A stretch of DNA of 10,101 nucleotides from an uncultured Prevotella sp. (GCA_900544825.1 UQWP01000094.1:1-10101); one strand, 5' to 3'; positions 1 to 6,411 are shown, counted from the first letter of the stretch. Numbers and translations: made by a program. Notes: generated by a model from the sequence alone, not told the origin.

Positions 1-61
1 CCGAGAAAACCTACCGCCGAAAGGCGGCAAGGCGTCTTGTAGCACCGAGCCTACAATATAT
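1..61 (-). other. 5' end of an unidentified GC-rich structured transcript (leader or small RNA)
   Basis: Directly downstream of the leftward promoter, the sequence is much richer in G and C than the flanking intergenic DNA and contains two perfect hairpins. One pairs 37-42 with 51-56 (6 bp, 8-nt loop); the other pairs 14-18 with 23-27 (CCGCC/GGCGG, 4-nt loop). The second is not followed by a U-run long enough to be a terminator. I compared it by memory with tmRNA, RNase P RNA, SRP RNA and common riboswitch cores and recognised none. It could be a structured 5' UTR or the start of a non-coding RNA, and is truncated by the window edge. Confidence 0.35.
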
Positions 62-67
62 TTGATG

Positions 68-99
68 CAAAGATACACATTATGAATGGAAGATACAAG
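68..99 (-). promoter_or_regulatory. Bacteroidetes-type promoter reading left out of the window
   Basis: Read on the minus strand, a -7 box TATCTTTG (68-75, matching TAnnTTTG) lies 20 nt downstream of a TTG (-33 region, 96-98). This is the spacing expected of the Bacteroidetes primary sigma factor. The predicted start is near position 61, so transcription runs to position 1 and beyond. No start codon with a convincing reading frame is visible in the remaining ~60 nt, so the gene served lies outside the window. Confidence 0.7.
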
Positions 100-160
100 G
101 AAATCGTGGAAAATTAACTAAAAATCATAGATGAGGGGAAATAGATGTTGGAAAAAACAA

Positions 161-177
161 GTGAAACGCTGAAACGC
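161..177 (-). repeat. 17-nt octamer-type repeat, copy 1
   Basis: On the minus strand this reads as two tandem GCGTTTCA octamers followed by C. The same 17 bases occur exactly, on the opposite strand, at 6395-6411. Both copies lie in non-coding DNA just downstream of a gene 3' end, this one beyond the terminator of the desulfoferrodoxin operon. Function unknown. Confidence 0.5.
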
Positions 178-210
178 ACGTTGTGTATGTGTCTTCAGCT
201 GTTGTACGAT

Positions 211-248
211 AAAAAAAGACCATCTTCCCAATGTCGGGAAAATGGTCT
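211..248 (-). terminator. Rho-independent terminator of the rubredoxin-desulfoferrodoxin operon
   Basis: On the minus strand a 13-bp stem (236-248 with 217-229, one G-T pair) closes a 6-nt loop and is followed by a run of seven U (211-217, the last base shared with the stem). It begins 22 nt after the desulfoferrodoxin stop codon. This is a strong intrinsic terminator for leftward transcription. Confidence 0.9.
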
Positions 249-270
249 CTTGTATTCTTTTCTCTGTACT

Positions 271-648
271 TTATCCCTTCCACAAACCGTGGAGATTGCA
301 GTATTCGCGAGCCGTAACATCCTTGGCTTCAGCGCTTGTCATGAAGATGGCTTCCGGCTTTTCGCCTGGTTTCAACTCATGGCGAAGCACATCGGTAGGG
401 GTGAGCAGCTCTATCCACTGGATGTAATGCTCAGGGAGCATCGGATGCTCCACGCTTCCTACAGTTACGCGATAACCGCCCTCGATAGGTTCTATCACAG
501 GCACGTGCTTCTCCTTGGCGCCATCGCTGGTGTTTTCCTTCATCAGCTTCATCGGTTCGCCACAGCAGTTGAGCACGGCTCCTGGGTTTACTACTTCTAC
601 CACGTTGCCACAAACCTGGCAGCGGTAGATTTCTCTAATCTTCGTCAT
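271..648 (-). CDS. dfx: Desulfoferrodoxin (two-iron superoxide reductase)
   Basis: A 125-residue cytoplasmic enzyme that reduces superoxide to hydrogen peroxide without releasing oxygen, a defence suited to anaerobes. All ligands of the class I (two-centre) type are visible. The N-terminal desulforedoxin-like Fe(Cys)4 site is C10, C13, C28 and C29. The catalytic Fe(His)4Cys site is H48, H68, H74 and H120 with C117. The catalytic-loop E46-K47 sits immediately before H48, as in characterised members. I chose the ATG at 648 because it follows a near-perfect GGAGGAACC Shine-Dalgarno and places the first Cys pair at the usual position; a longer frame opening at 702 would begin inside a stem-loop and add a non-conserved tail. 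It is co-directional with rubredoxin (105-nt gap), its usual electron donor, and ends at a strong terminator. Confidence 0.95.
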   Translation of the reverse strand: MTKIREIYRCQVCGNVVEVVNPGAVLNCCGEPMKLMKENTSDGAKEKHVPVIEPIEGGYRVTVGSVEHPMLPEHYIQWIELLTPTDVLRHELKPGEKPEAIFMTSAEAKDVTAREYCNLHGLWKG

Positions 649-670
649 AATGGTTCCTCCTATTATTTTA

Positions 671-705
671 TGAATGTGTTGCCTGAATATCAGGCTTTTC
701 ATTCA
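671..705 (-). promoter_or_regulatory. Compound stem-loop between rubredoxin and desulfoferrodoxin
   Basis: The intercistronic RNA can form an outer 6-bp stem (671-676 with 700-705), a symmetric 4x4 internal loop, and an inner 6-bp stem (681-686 with 690-695) capped by 3 nt. It ends about 10 nt before the Shine-Dalgarno of the second gene. No U-run follows on the minus strand, so it is not a terminator. Processing, mRNA stability or control of translation are possible roles. Seen only as sequence symmetry; no function is established. Confidence 0.45.
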
Positions 706-753
706 GATGATTCCTTTGTGAGGATTTCCTTCGGGTGATTTCCCAAAAGAATC

Positions 754-918
754 TTACTCCTCTACAGGGCTGAAATCGTCCTTGCCTACTCCGCAGAGAG
801 GGCAAACCCAATCATCAGGGATATCCTCGAATGCTGTACCTGGAGCGATGCCGCCATCTGGATCACCTACTTCTGGATCATAAATCCAACCACAAACGTC
901 GCATACATATTTCTTCAT
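754..918 (-). CDS. rub: Rubredoxin
   Basis: A 54-residue small electron carrier of the usual family length, with one iron bound by four cysteines. The two knuckles are clear: C6-x2-C9-G-W near the N-terminus and C39-P-L-C42-G near the C-terminus. The aromatic and acidic core typical of rubredoxins (Y13, D14, P15, G18, P26, G27, F30, D35-D36-W37) lies between them. The ATG at 918 is chosen because it follows AAAGGAAA and gives the exact family N-terminus. The frame stays open 44 codons further upstream, but that stretch overlaps the promoter and leader. The protein acts in the cytoplasm and, from its position directly upstream of desulfoferrodoxin, most likely passes electrons to it; the same pairing is known from sulfate reducers. 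Confidence 0.95.
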   Translation of the reverse strand: MKKYVCDVCGWIYDPEVGDPDGGIAPGTAFEDIPDDWVCPLCGVGKDDFSPVEE

Positions 919-1000
919 AATGTTTCCTTTCTTCTTTTTTATATTAATGATCTTGTTCTTGTAGCCGTTATCAGAAAAGTACTGCTGTATATCTTGGAAT

Positions 1001-1046
1001 ATCCTATTATTCAGATTCTTTGCTGCACTTCTTTCTGACCGACAAT
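1001..1046 (-). repeat. Degenerate dispersed leader element (pseudo-peptide SERSAAKNL) in the rubredoxin 5' UTR
   Basis: The leader just downstream of the rubredoxin promoter translates, in the open upstream frame, to HCRSERSAAKNLNN. From memory this resembles a widely dispersed intergenic sequence whose conceptual translation (CHSERSEAKNL-like) appears in many spurious small ORFs of Bacteroidetes and other bacteria. It lacks its own ribosome-binding site here, so I treat it as a non-coding repeat-like element, not a protein N-terminus. Boundaries are approximate. Confidence 0.35.
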
Positions 1047-1047
1047 G

Positions 1048-1079
1048 CAAAGATACGAATACTTTTTCTAACTTCCAAA
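1048..1079 (-). promoter_or_regulatory. Promoter of the rubredoxin-desulfoferrodoxin operon
   Basis: On the minus strand, TTTG (1076-1079) and TATCTTTG (1048-1055) are separated by exactly 20 nt, a textbook Bacteroidetes -33/-7 pair. The predicted start is near 1041, leaving a leader of about 120 nt before the rubredoxin ATG. The rest of the gap to the fucosidase promoter (1080-1238) is A/T-rich and shows nothing else I can support. Confidence 0.85.
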
Positions 1080-1238
1080 TTAAATTGAATAAATTATAAT
1101 TTTATTATATCTTTTAAATTCTGATAACATTGTATCTTCCCCATAAAACTCCTTTCATATCCCCATTCCTGGTCTTCCTTATTCTCGCTGCAAGCATCTT
1201 TTTTATCCCATTATATAGAGTTTTTTGTATTTTATCGC

Positions 1239-1267
1239 TTTGCTCTGAAAAAAAAGTTGTATATTTG
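1239..1267 (+). promoter_or_regulatory. Promoter of the alpha-L-fucosidase gene
   Basis: TTTG (1239-1242) and TATATTTG (1260-1267) form a Bacteroidetes-type promoter with a 17-nt spacer, slightly shorter than the common 19-21. Predicted transcription start is near 1274, giving a 25-37-nt leader. The promoter overlaps the nominal TTG start at 1257, which rules that start out. Confidence 0.7.
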
Positions 1268-1298
1268 CACCATCATAACTAACTATAACAATTTTATT

Positions 1299-2654
1299 AT
1301 GGGAATTAAAATGAATTTCAAGTCACAATTATGTGCCGCAATCCTTACTTTGGGTTGCTCTTGCCTTTCGGCTAATGCCATGGTTGCGAATGATGCTGCC
1401 AAGGAAAATAAGGCTCAGCATTATCAGCCATCAGCAGAAAACCTGGAATCACGCAAGCAGTTCCAGGACGATAAGTTCGGTATCTTCCTGCATTGGGGAT
1501 TGTACAGCATGCTCGCTACCGGAGAATGGACAATGACCAATAAGGACCTGAACTACAAGGAGTATGCCAAGCTGGCTGGCGGTTTCTATCCTGCTAAGTT
1601 TGATGCTGCCAAATGGGTGGCTGCCATCAAGGCTTCGGGTGCCAAGTATATCTGCTTCACCACTCGCCACCACGAGGGTTTCTCTATGTTCAAGACCAAG
1701 TATTCTGATTATAATATTGTTGATGCTACTCCTTTCCGCCGCGACATCGTGAAGGAACTGGCTGATGAGTGCCACAAGCAGGGCATCGCTTTGCACCTTT
1801 ATTACTCTCATATCGACTGGTATCGTGAGGATGCCGTTTGGGGAAGAACAGGTAGAGGTACCGGCCGCCCTAACCCAGAGGGCAACTGGAAGAGCTACTA
1901 TCAGTTTATGAACAACCAGCTTACTGAGCTTCTTACCAACTACGGTAAGGTGAGATGTATCTGGTTTGACGGATGGTGGGATCAGGATCAGAATCCTAAC
2001 TTCGACTGGCAGTTGCCTGAGCAGTATGAGTTGATTCATCGCCTGCAGCCAGGGTGTCTGATTGTGAACAACCATCATTCTGCTCCTTTCGAGGGTGAGG
2101 ATGTTCAGGCATTCGAGCGTGACCTTCCTGGTGAGAACAAGGCTGGATTGTCTGGTCAGGATATCAGCCGTCTGCCTCTCGAAACCTGCGAGACGATGAA
2201 TGGAATGTGGGGTTACAAGATTACCGACCAGGATTATAAATCTACCAAGACGCTGGTACATTACCTGGTGAATGCAGCTGGCAAGAATGCCAACTTGTTG
2301 ATGAACATCGGCCCTCAGCCAGATGGTGAGCTTCCTGCAGTAGCATTGGAACGCCTGGCAGAGATGGGTGAGTGGATGAAGACTTATGGCGAAACCATCT
2401 ATGGTACCCGTGGCGGCATCGTGGCTCCTCATGATTGGGGTGTTACTACCCAGAAGGGCAACCGTCTCTTCGTTCATATCCTGAACCTGAAGGATAAGAG
2501 CCTCTTCCTGCCTCTCGGAAACAAGAAGGTAAAGAAGGCATTCGACTTTGCCAGCAAGAAGCCGGTGAAGGTTCAGAAGTGCGAAGGTGGTGTGCTCCTG
2601 AATCTCGGTGAGGTTCCTACAGAGATGGATAAGGTTGTGGAAATCGCACTCTAA
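1299..2654 (+). CDS. Exported GH29 alpha-L-fucosidase
   Basis: A 451-residue retaining glycosidase that releases terminal L-fucose from host or dietary glycans. Residues 1 to about 27 form a signal peptide ending in an ANA signal-peptidase-I-like site, so it should act in the periplasm or at the envelope. Family hallmarks in order: FGIFLHWG (60-67), TTRHHEGF (121-128) and VRCIWFDGWW (217-226), where D224 is the expected catalytic nucleophile. A Glu in FEGEDVQAFERD (264-275) is the likely acid/base, as in GH29 members with a mobile loop; which Glu cannot be fixed by eye. ETCETMNGMWGY and NLLMNIGPQPDG follow. Length fits the (beta/alpha)8 domain plus a short C-terminal beta domain. ATGs at 1299 and 1311 are both plausible; a weak GGGA precedes the second. 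It stands alone, with no SusC/SusD pair nearby. Confidence 0.92.
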   Translation: MGIKMNFKSQLCAAILTLGCSCLSANAMVANDAAKENKAQHYQPSAENLESRKQFQDDKFGIFLHWGLYSMLATGEWTMTNKDLNYKEYAKLAGGFYPAKFDAAKWVAAIKASGAKYICFTTRHHEGFSMFKTKYSDYNIVDATPFRRDIVKELADECHKQGIALHLYYSHIDWYREDAVWGRTGRGTGRPNPEGNWKSYYQFMNNQLTELLTNYGKVRCIWFDGWWDQDQNPNFDWQLPEQYELIHRLQPGCLIVNNHHSAPFEGEDVQAFERDLPGENKAGLSGQDISRLPLETCETMNGMWGYKITDQDYKSTKTLVHYLVNAAGKNANLLMNIGPQPDGELPAVALERLAEMGEWMKTYGETIYGTRGGIVAPHDWGVTTQKGNRLFVHILNLKDKSLFLPLGNKKVKKAFDFASKKPVKVQKCEGGVLLNLGEVPTEMDKVVEIAL

Positions 2655-2676
2655 GATTGTGTGAATAACATATTGG

Positions 2677-2723
2677 AAAAGTGTCGTAATCTCCTGGAAT
2701 ATTGGAGATTGCGACACTTTTTT
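2677..2723. terminator. Bidirectional terminator between fucosidase and cutC
   Basis: Bases 2681-2694 pair with 2704-2717 over a 9-nt loop, with one G-T mismatch-type pair, extended by flanking A/T pairs. On the plus strand it is followed by six U (2718-2723); on the minus strand by four U. It lies 22 nt after the fucosidase stop and 15 nt after the cutC stop, so it can end both convergent transcripts, more strongly on the plus strand. Confidence 0.9.
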
Positions 2724-2738
2724 GTTTTGTGGGAAAAC

Positions 2739-3509
2739 TTATCCCAAAAGGTTGGCGATGGTTTGCTTTACTCTTTCTGCAGAAGTAACAGGAGAGTTGC
2801 TTTCATCAGCGCCCTCGGCACCCATATACACGTTGGTATTGAGCTGCTTCATCTTGCTAGGCACATTGACTCTTGCCGAGAAGTGATATTCGTGGATACC
2901 TGTAGCATCGAAGATGGTGCGGATGTTATCCTCGTTTACGCCACATCCGGCAAGGAGGATGATACGTCCGACTGCTGCCTGCTTGAGCTCTGAAAGAAGC
3001 GCTACGCCTTCTACTGCCTTAGGTTGCTGACCTGATGTAAGGATGCGGTCGCAACCCAGGGAGATGATGTCTTCCAAGGCTTTCTGTGGGTTGGCTGCGC
3101 GGTCGAAGGCACGATGGAAGGTAACGCTCATCGGCTTCAATTCATCACCGCCTTTCGCCAGTTCCACGAGTCGGCGGTTCGCCTCCATATCCACTTCTCC
3201 ATCTTCTGTGAGGCATCCTATCACTACGCCATCCACGCCCAGTTCTCTGCAGAGGCGAATATCCTCCTCCATGCGTTCAATCTCCAGAGGGGTATAGAGA
3301 AAATCGCCACCACGAGGGCGGATGATGACGTGGAGCAAGGTCTTATCCAACAACTTTCGGGCAACCTTTATCTCGCCATACGATGGGGTAGTACCACCCT
3401 CAGGTATGCCTGCACACAGTTCCACACGGTTGGCTCCACCTTCCTGCGCAGCCAGACAGCTCTCTACGCTGTTGGCGCATATTTCAAACTTAAAATCGTC
3501 TCTGTTCAT
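2739..3509 (-). CDS. cutC: CutC family TIM-barrel protein
   Basis: A 256-residue cytoplasmic protein of normal family length (about 250). The family signature is complete: FEICANSVESCLAAQEGGANRVELCAGIPEGG near the N-terminus (8-39 with the GGTTPS turn following), IIRPRGGDF (62-70), the VTFHRAFD strand (128-135), DRILTSGQ (153-160) and an LAGCGVNEDN loop (186-195). No signal peptide is present. It is traditionally called a copper homeostasis protein, but the E. coli copper phenotypes of cutC have been attributed to a small RNA (MicL) made from the gene's 3' end, so a direct copper role is uncertain and the enzymatic function is unknown. The start at 3509 is the only ATG giving the conserved N-terminus; it is preceded by purine-rich sequence without a clear Shine-Dalgarno. 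It is divergent from the transglutaminase-like gene. Confidence 0.93.
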   Translation of the reverse strand: MNRDDFKFEICANSVESCLAAQEGGANRVELCAGIPEGGTTPSYGEIKVARKLLDKTLLHVIIRPRGGDFLYTPLEIERMEEDIRLCRELGVDGVVIGCLTEDGEVDMEANRRLVELAKGGDELKPMSVTFHRAFDRAANPQKALEDIISLGCDRILTSGQQPKAVEGVALLSELKQAAVGRIILLAGCGVNEDNIRTIFDATGIHEYHFSARVNVPSKMKQLNTNVYMGAEGADESNSPVTSAERVKQTIANLLG

Positions 3510-3589
3510 AGTTTCTAATTTTTCTTTCTATTTTAGTTATTTGATTATTACTTTTTTTCTCTTTTTACTTGATTTCTCAATATTTGCTG

Positions 3590-3597
3590 CAAAGATA
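3590..3597 (-). promoter_or_regulatory. -7 box of the cutC promoter
   Basis: TATCTTTG on the minus strand, followed by C, matches TAnnTTTG perfectly. No TTTG is seen at the expected -33 distance; that stretch is A-rich instead. The predicted start near 3583 gives a leader of about 75 nt before the cutC ATG. Confidence 0.65.
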
Positions 3598-3641
3598 ACA
3601 TTTTTTCTTTTGGTGATGGCTATTATTTCGAAAAAAAACAT

Positions 3642-3649
3642 TATTTTTG
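3642..3649 (+). promoter_or_regulatory. -7 box of the transglutaminase-like gene promoter
   Basis: TATTTTTG on the plus strand fits TAnnTTTG, but no clear -33 TTTG lies 19-21 nt upstream. The predicted start is near 3656, leaving a ~65-nt A/T-rich leader before the ATG at 3721. It is back-to-back with the cutC promoter, about 45 bp apart. Confidence 0.6.
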
Positions 3650-3720
3650 CAGAAAGTTTATAACGAAACATCAATATATTAACTGGAATATAATTTTAGT
3701 AATTAAAAAGCTAACTAACA

Positions 3721-6387
3721 ATGAGAAAGTTTTTAGTAATGTTCGCCATTACATTCTTAGCCTCTTGGCAGACAATGTTGGCAGCAAACGGCCACTTCAT
3801 TACCGATGCAGCTTATCGCACGAAAGTGGAAACGGCCTTCAAACAGAAGGTAAATCTTGTAGGTAAGCAGTTTTATGACCAGAAGATGCTCAAGCAGCAG
3901 AAAGCTACAGCCGATGAGCAGGGAGCCTTGCAGTTCCTCTATGCCTACATGCCTGTGGCAGATGTAACCGACTATCCTACCAGCTTCTTCCTGGAGAATG
4001 TGCGCACCAGTTTCGAGGCACGCCAGCAGATGGCTTGGGGAAACAAGGTGCCTGAGTTGCTCTTCCGCCACTTCGTGCTCCCTGTGCGCATCAACAATGA
4101 GAACCTGGATAATTCGCGTATGGTATTCTTCAAGGAATTGAAGGAGCGCGTAAAGGGTATGGGTATGAAGGATGCTATCCTCGAGGTAAACCACTGGTGC
4201 CACGAGCTGGTAACCTATCAGCCATCCGACGGCCGTACTTCGGCTCCTCTTTCTACCATCCGTTCGGCTTACGGCCGCTGCGGTGAGCAGAGTACCTTTA
4301 CGGTAGCTGCCCTGAGAGCGATCGGCATTCCTGCACGCCAGGTTTATACCCCACGCTGGGCACATACCGATGATAACCACGCCTGGGTAGAGGCTTGGGC
4401 AGATGGTACCTGGTATTTCCTGGGTGCCTGCGAGCCGGAAGCTGTACTGAACCTGGCTTGGTTTAATGCTCCTGCATCCCGTGCGATGCTGATGCACACC
4501 AAGGCGTTCGGCGACTACAATGGTCCTGAGGAGGTAATGCTCCGCACTTCCAACTATACCGAGATCAACCTTATCGACAACTACGGTTCTTCTGCCCGCA
4601 TCGACTTCGAAATCGTAGATGCAGCAGGCAATCCTGTAGATGGAGCCAAGGTGGACTTCAAGATCTACAACTATGCAGAGTTCTGCACCGTAGTAACCAA
4701 ATATACCGGTGCTGATGGTGCCACCTTCCTTTCTGCCGGCAAGGGCGATATGATGATCTGGGCATCCAAGAACGGCAAGTACGGCTTTGCCAAGGCATCT
4801 TTCGGCAAGGACAAGAAGGTAGTTGTTCGCATGGATCATCAGGTAACAGTTCCTGGTGCAGAGCAGAAGACTATCCTCTTCCGCGACTCCTTCGATATCG
4901 TTCCTCCTCCAGAGCATGCCAATATCCCTGAAGTTTCTGCCGAGGCAAGAGCCAAGAACCTGGAGCGCTTTGCCTATGAGGATTCTATCCGTCACGCCTA
5001 TCTCGCTACCTTCTATAATAAGGAGAGTGCGTTGCAGGCTCTGAAGGATAATGGTCTTGCAGCAGGTTCTGAGGAGAATACCCAGAAGATGGTGAAGTAT
5101 CTGGTAGGTTCAAGTGGCAACCACCGTGTCATCCTCACCTTCCTGAAGAATCACAAGGATCGTATCGACCGTGCCATCAAGCTCCTCGGTACCTTGAGTG
5201 CCAAGGACTTGAGAGATATGCAGATGGATATCCTGGAAGATAACTTCAATGCCAAGAGCGACCAGCTTTCTCCTCGCGTAGAAAACGAGATGATCATCAC
5301 TCCGTTCAAGCAGTTCTTCGAGAAGGAATTTGCCAAGCAGCAGGTTGCCTTCAAGAACAATCCTAATCTCCTGGTAGAGTGGGTGAAGAAGAATATCCGA
5401 ATCAATCCTGACCTGAAGGCGCTGCAGATTGCCCAGACACCTATCGGCGTATATCGTTCACGCCTTACGGATGCCCGCTCTCGCAAGGTATTCTTCGTAG
5501 ATGTAGCCAGAAGCTTGGGCATCGAGGCTCAGGTGGATGAGGTGACCAAGAAGACTCAGTATAAGAATGCCAATGGTGGCGAATGGATTGACGTAGATTT
5601 CGACAATGCCGTGCAGAAGGCTTCTGCCATGGGTAAGTTCGTGATGAACTACAAGGATAATGGTGCTGTGGATGATCCTAAGTACTACAGCCACTTCACT
5701 ATCCACCGAATCAATCCAGATGGTTCTACCTCGCTCCTGGAGTATCCAGAGGAGGGTTGCACCTGGAGCGGTACCTTTAAGAATGGTGTAGATATGGATG
5801 AGGGCGATTATGCCCTGGTTTCTGGTACCCGTCTTGCCAATGGTGGTGTGCTGGCAGAGATGCAGCTGTTCCATGTTAAGCAGGGCGCTACTACTCAGGT
5901 GGATATGAACCTGCGCAGTTCTGAGACAGAGATTACCGTGAAGGGTAACTTCAATTCAGAATCCAAGTTCATCCTCTTGCCAAGCAATCAGGAGGTTAGC
6001 CTTTTGAGCCAGACAGGTCGCGGCTACTTCGTAACAGGTATGATCGGTGTAGGTCAGGAGCCAACCAACCACGCCTTGAAGGACATTGCCAAGGTGGCAC
6101 AGGTATTCGAGAAGTGGGGTCGTCCTATCGTTATTCTGTTTGAGGATGAGGCTTCTGCCAAGAAGTTCAGAATCTCTGAGTTCCCTGGTTTGCCAAAGAA
6201 CATCATCTTCGGTATCGACAAGGATGGTTCCTGCCTCAAGGAGATGGTGGAGAATATGAAGCTTCAGAACAAGAACCTGCTTCCTATCTTCACGATTTCT
6301 GATACCTTCAACAGAGTGGTATTCCTCTCTCAGGGTTATACCATCGGATTGGGTGAGCAGCTGGAATCTGTTATCAAGAGATTATAA
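3721..6387 (+). CDS. Exported multidomain transglutaminase-like protein
   Basis: An 888-residue protein with a Sec signal peptide (about 1-22). After an alpha-rich N-terminal region comes a transglutaminase-like papain fold (about 150-245): C187 in YGRCGEQSTF is the nucleophile and H220 in DDNHAWVEAW the catalytic His. The usual Asp position after the next Trp is Gly (G235), with C237 and E238 close by. Residues about 285-370 look like a carboxypeptidase-regulatory/Ig-like beta domain (VDAAGNPVDGAKVDFKIYN). A second transglutaminase-like segment (about 545-630) has the SLGIEAQV helix-strand but Ala (A585) where the Cys should be. The C-terminus (about 765-888) reads like a thioredoxin fold (RPIVILFEDE, NIIFGID, LPIF, VVFLSQGYTIG) with no CxxC. 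Substrate unknown; such domains may be proteases, amidases or crosslinkers. It has its own promoter and a terminator at 6465-6501. Confidence 0.88.
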   Translation: MRKFLVMFAITFLASWQTMLAANGHFITDAAYRTKVETAFKQKVNLVGKQFYDQKMLKQQKATADEQGALQFLYAYMPVADVTDYPTSFFLENVRTSFEARQQMAWGNKVPELLFRHFVLPVRINNENLDNSRMVFFKELKERVKGMGMKDAILEVNHWCHELVTYQPSDGRTSAPLSTIRSAYGRCGEQSTFTVAALRAIGIPARQVYTPRWAHTDDNHAWVEAWADGTWYFLGACEPEAVLNLAWFNAPASRAMLMHTKAFGDYNGPEEVMLRTSNYTEINLIDNYGSSARIDFEIVDAAGNPVDGAKVDFKIYNYAEFCTVVTKYTGADGATFLSAGKGDMMIWASKNGKYGFAKASFGKDKKVVVRMDHQVTVPGAEQKTILFRDSFDIVPPPEHANIPEVSAEARAKNLERFAYEDSIRHAYLATFYNKESALQALKDNGLAAGSEENTQKMVKYLVGSSGNHRVILTFLKNHKDRIDRAIKLLGTLSAKDLRDMQMDILEDNFNAKSDQLSPRVENEMIITPFKQFFEKEFAKQQVAFKNNPNLLVEWVKKNIRINPDLKALQIAQTPIGVYRSRLTDARSRKVFFVDVARSLGIEAQVDEVTKKTQYKNANGGEWIDVDFDNAVQKASAMGKFVMNYKDNGAVDDPKYYSHFTIHRINPDGSTSLLEYPEEGCTWSGTFKNGVDMDEGDYALVSGTRLANGGVLAEMQLFHVKQGATTQVDMNLRSSETEITVKGNFNSESKFILLPSNQEVSLLSQTGRGYFVTGMIGVGQEPTNHALKDIAKVAQVFEKWGRPIVILFEDEASAKKFRISEFPGLPKNIIFGIDKDGSCLKEMVENMKLQNKNLLPIFTISDTFNRVVFLSQGYTIGLGEQLESVIKRL

Positions 6388-6394
6388 AAGCTGA

Positions 6395-6411
6395 GCGTTT
6401 CAGCGTTTCAC
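6395..6411 (+). repeat. 17-nt octamer-type repeat, copy 2
   Basis: Two tandem GCGTTTCA octamers plus C, identical to the reverse complement of 161-177. It starts 8 nt after the stop codon of the transglutaminase-like gene and upstream of its terminator, so it would be in the 3' UTR. Confidence 0.5.

Noticed and set aside
649..702. 18-residue N-terminal extension of desulfoferrodoxin
   Set aside because: The upstream ATG is within a stem-loop, has no Shine-Dalgarno, and the added residues precede the conserved family start.
145..738. 197-codon open frame on the plus strand
   Set aside because: It lies antisense to desulfoferrodoxin, whose iron ligands are all present; its translation shows no recognisable domain and it runs through the operon terminator.
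919..1050. 44-residue N-terminal extension of rubredoxin
   Set aside because: It would start inside the -7 box region and includes the leader element; the ATG at 918 has a good ribosome-binding site and gives a standard rubredoxin.
1257..1298. TTG start for the fucosidase
   Set aside because: It overlaps the -7 box of the gene's own promoter, so it would precede the transcription start.
1449..2717. 422-codon open frame on the minus strand
   Set aside because: It mirrors the GH29 gene, which has full family motifs, and it starts or ends within the fucosidase and terminator; a codon-bias shadow.
3757..4995. 412-codon open frame on the minus strand
   Set aside because: Antisense to the transglutaminase-like gene; no signal, motif or ribosome-binding site supports it.
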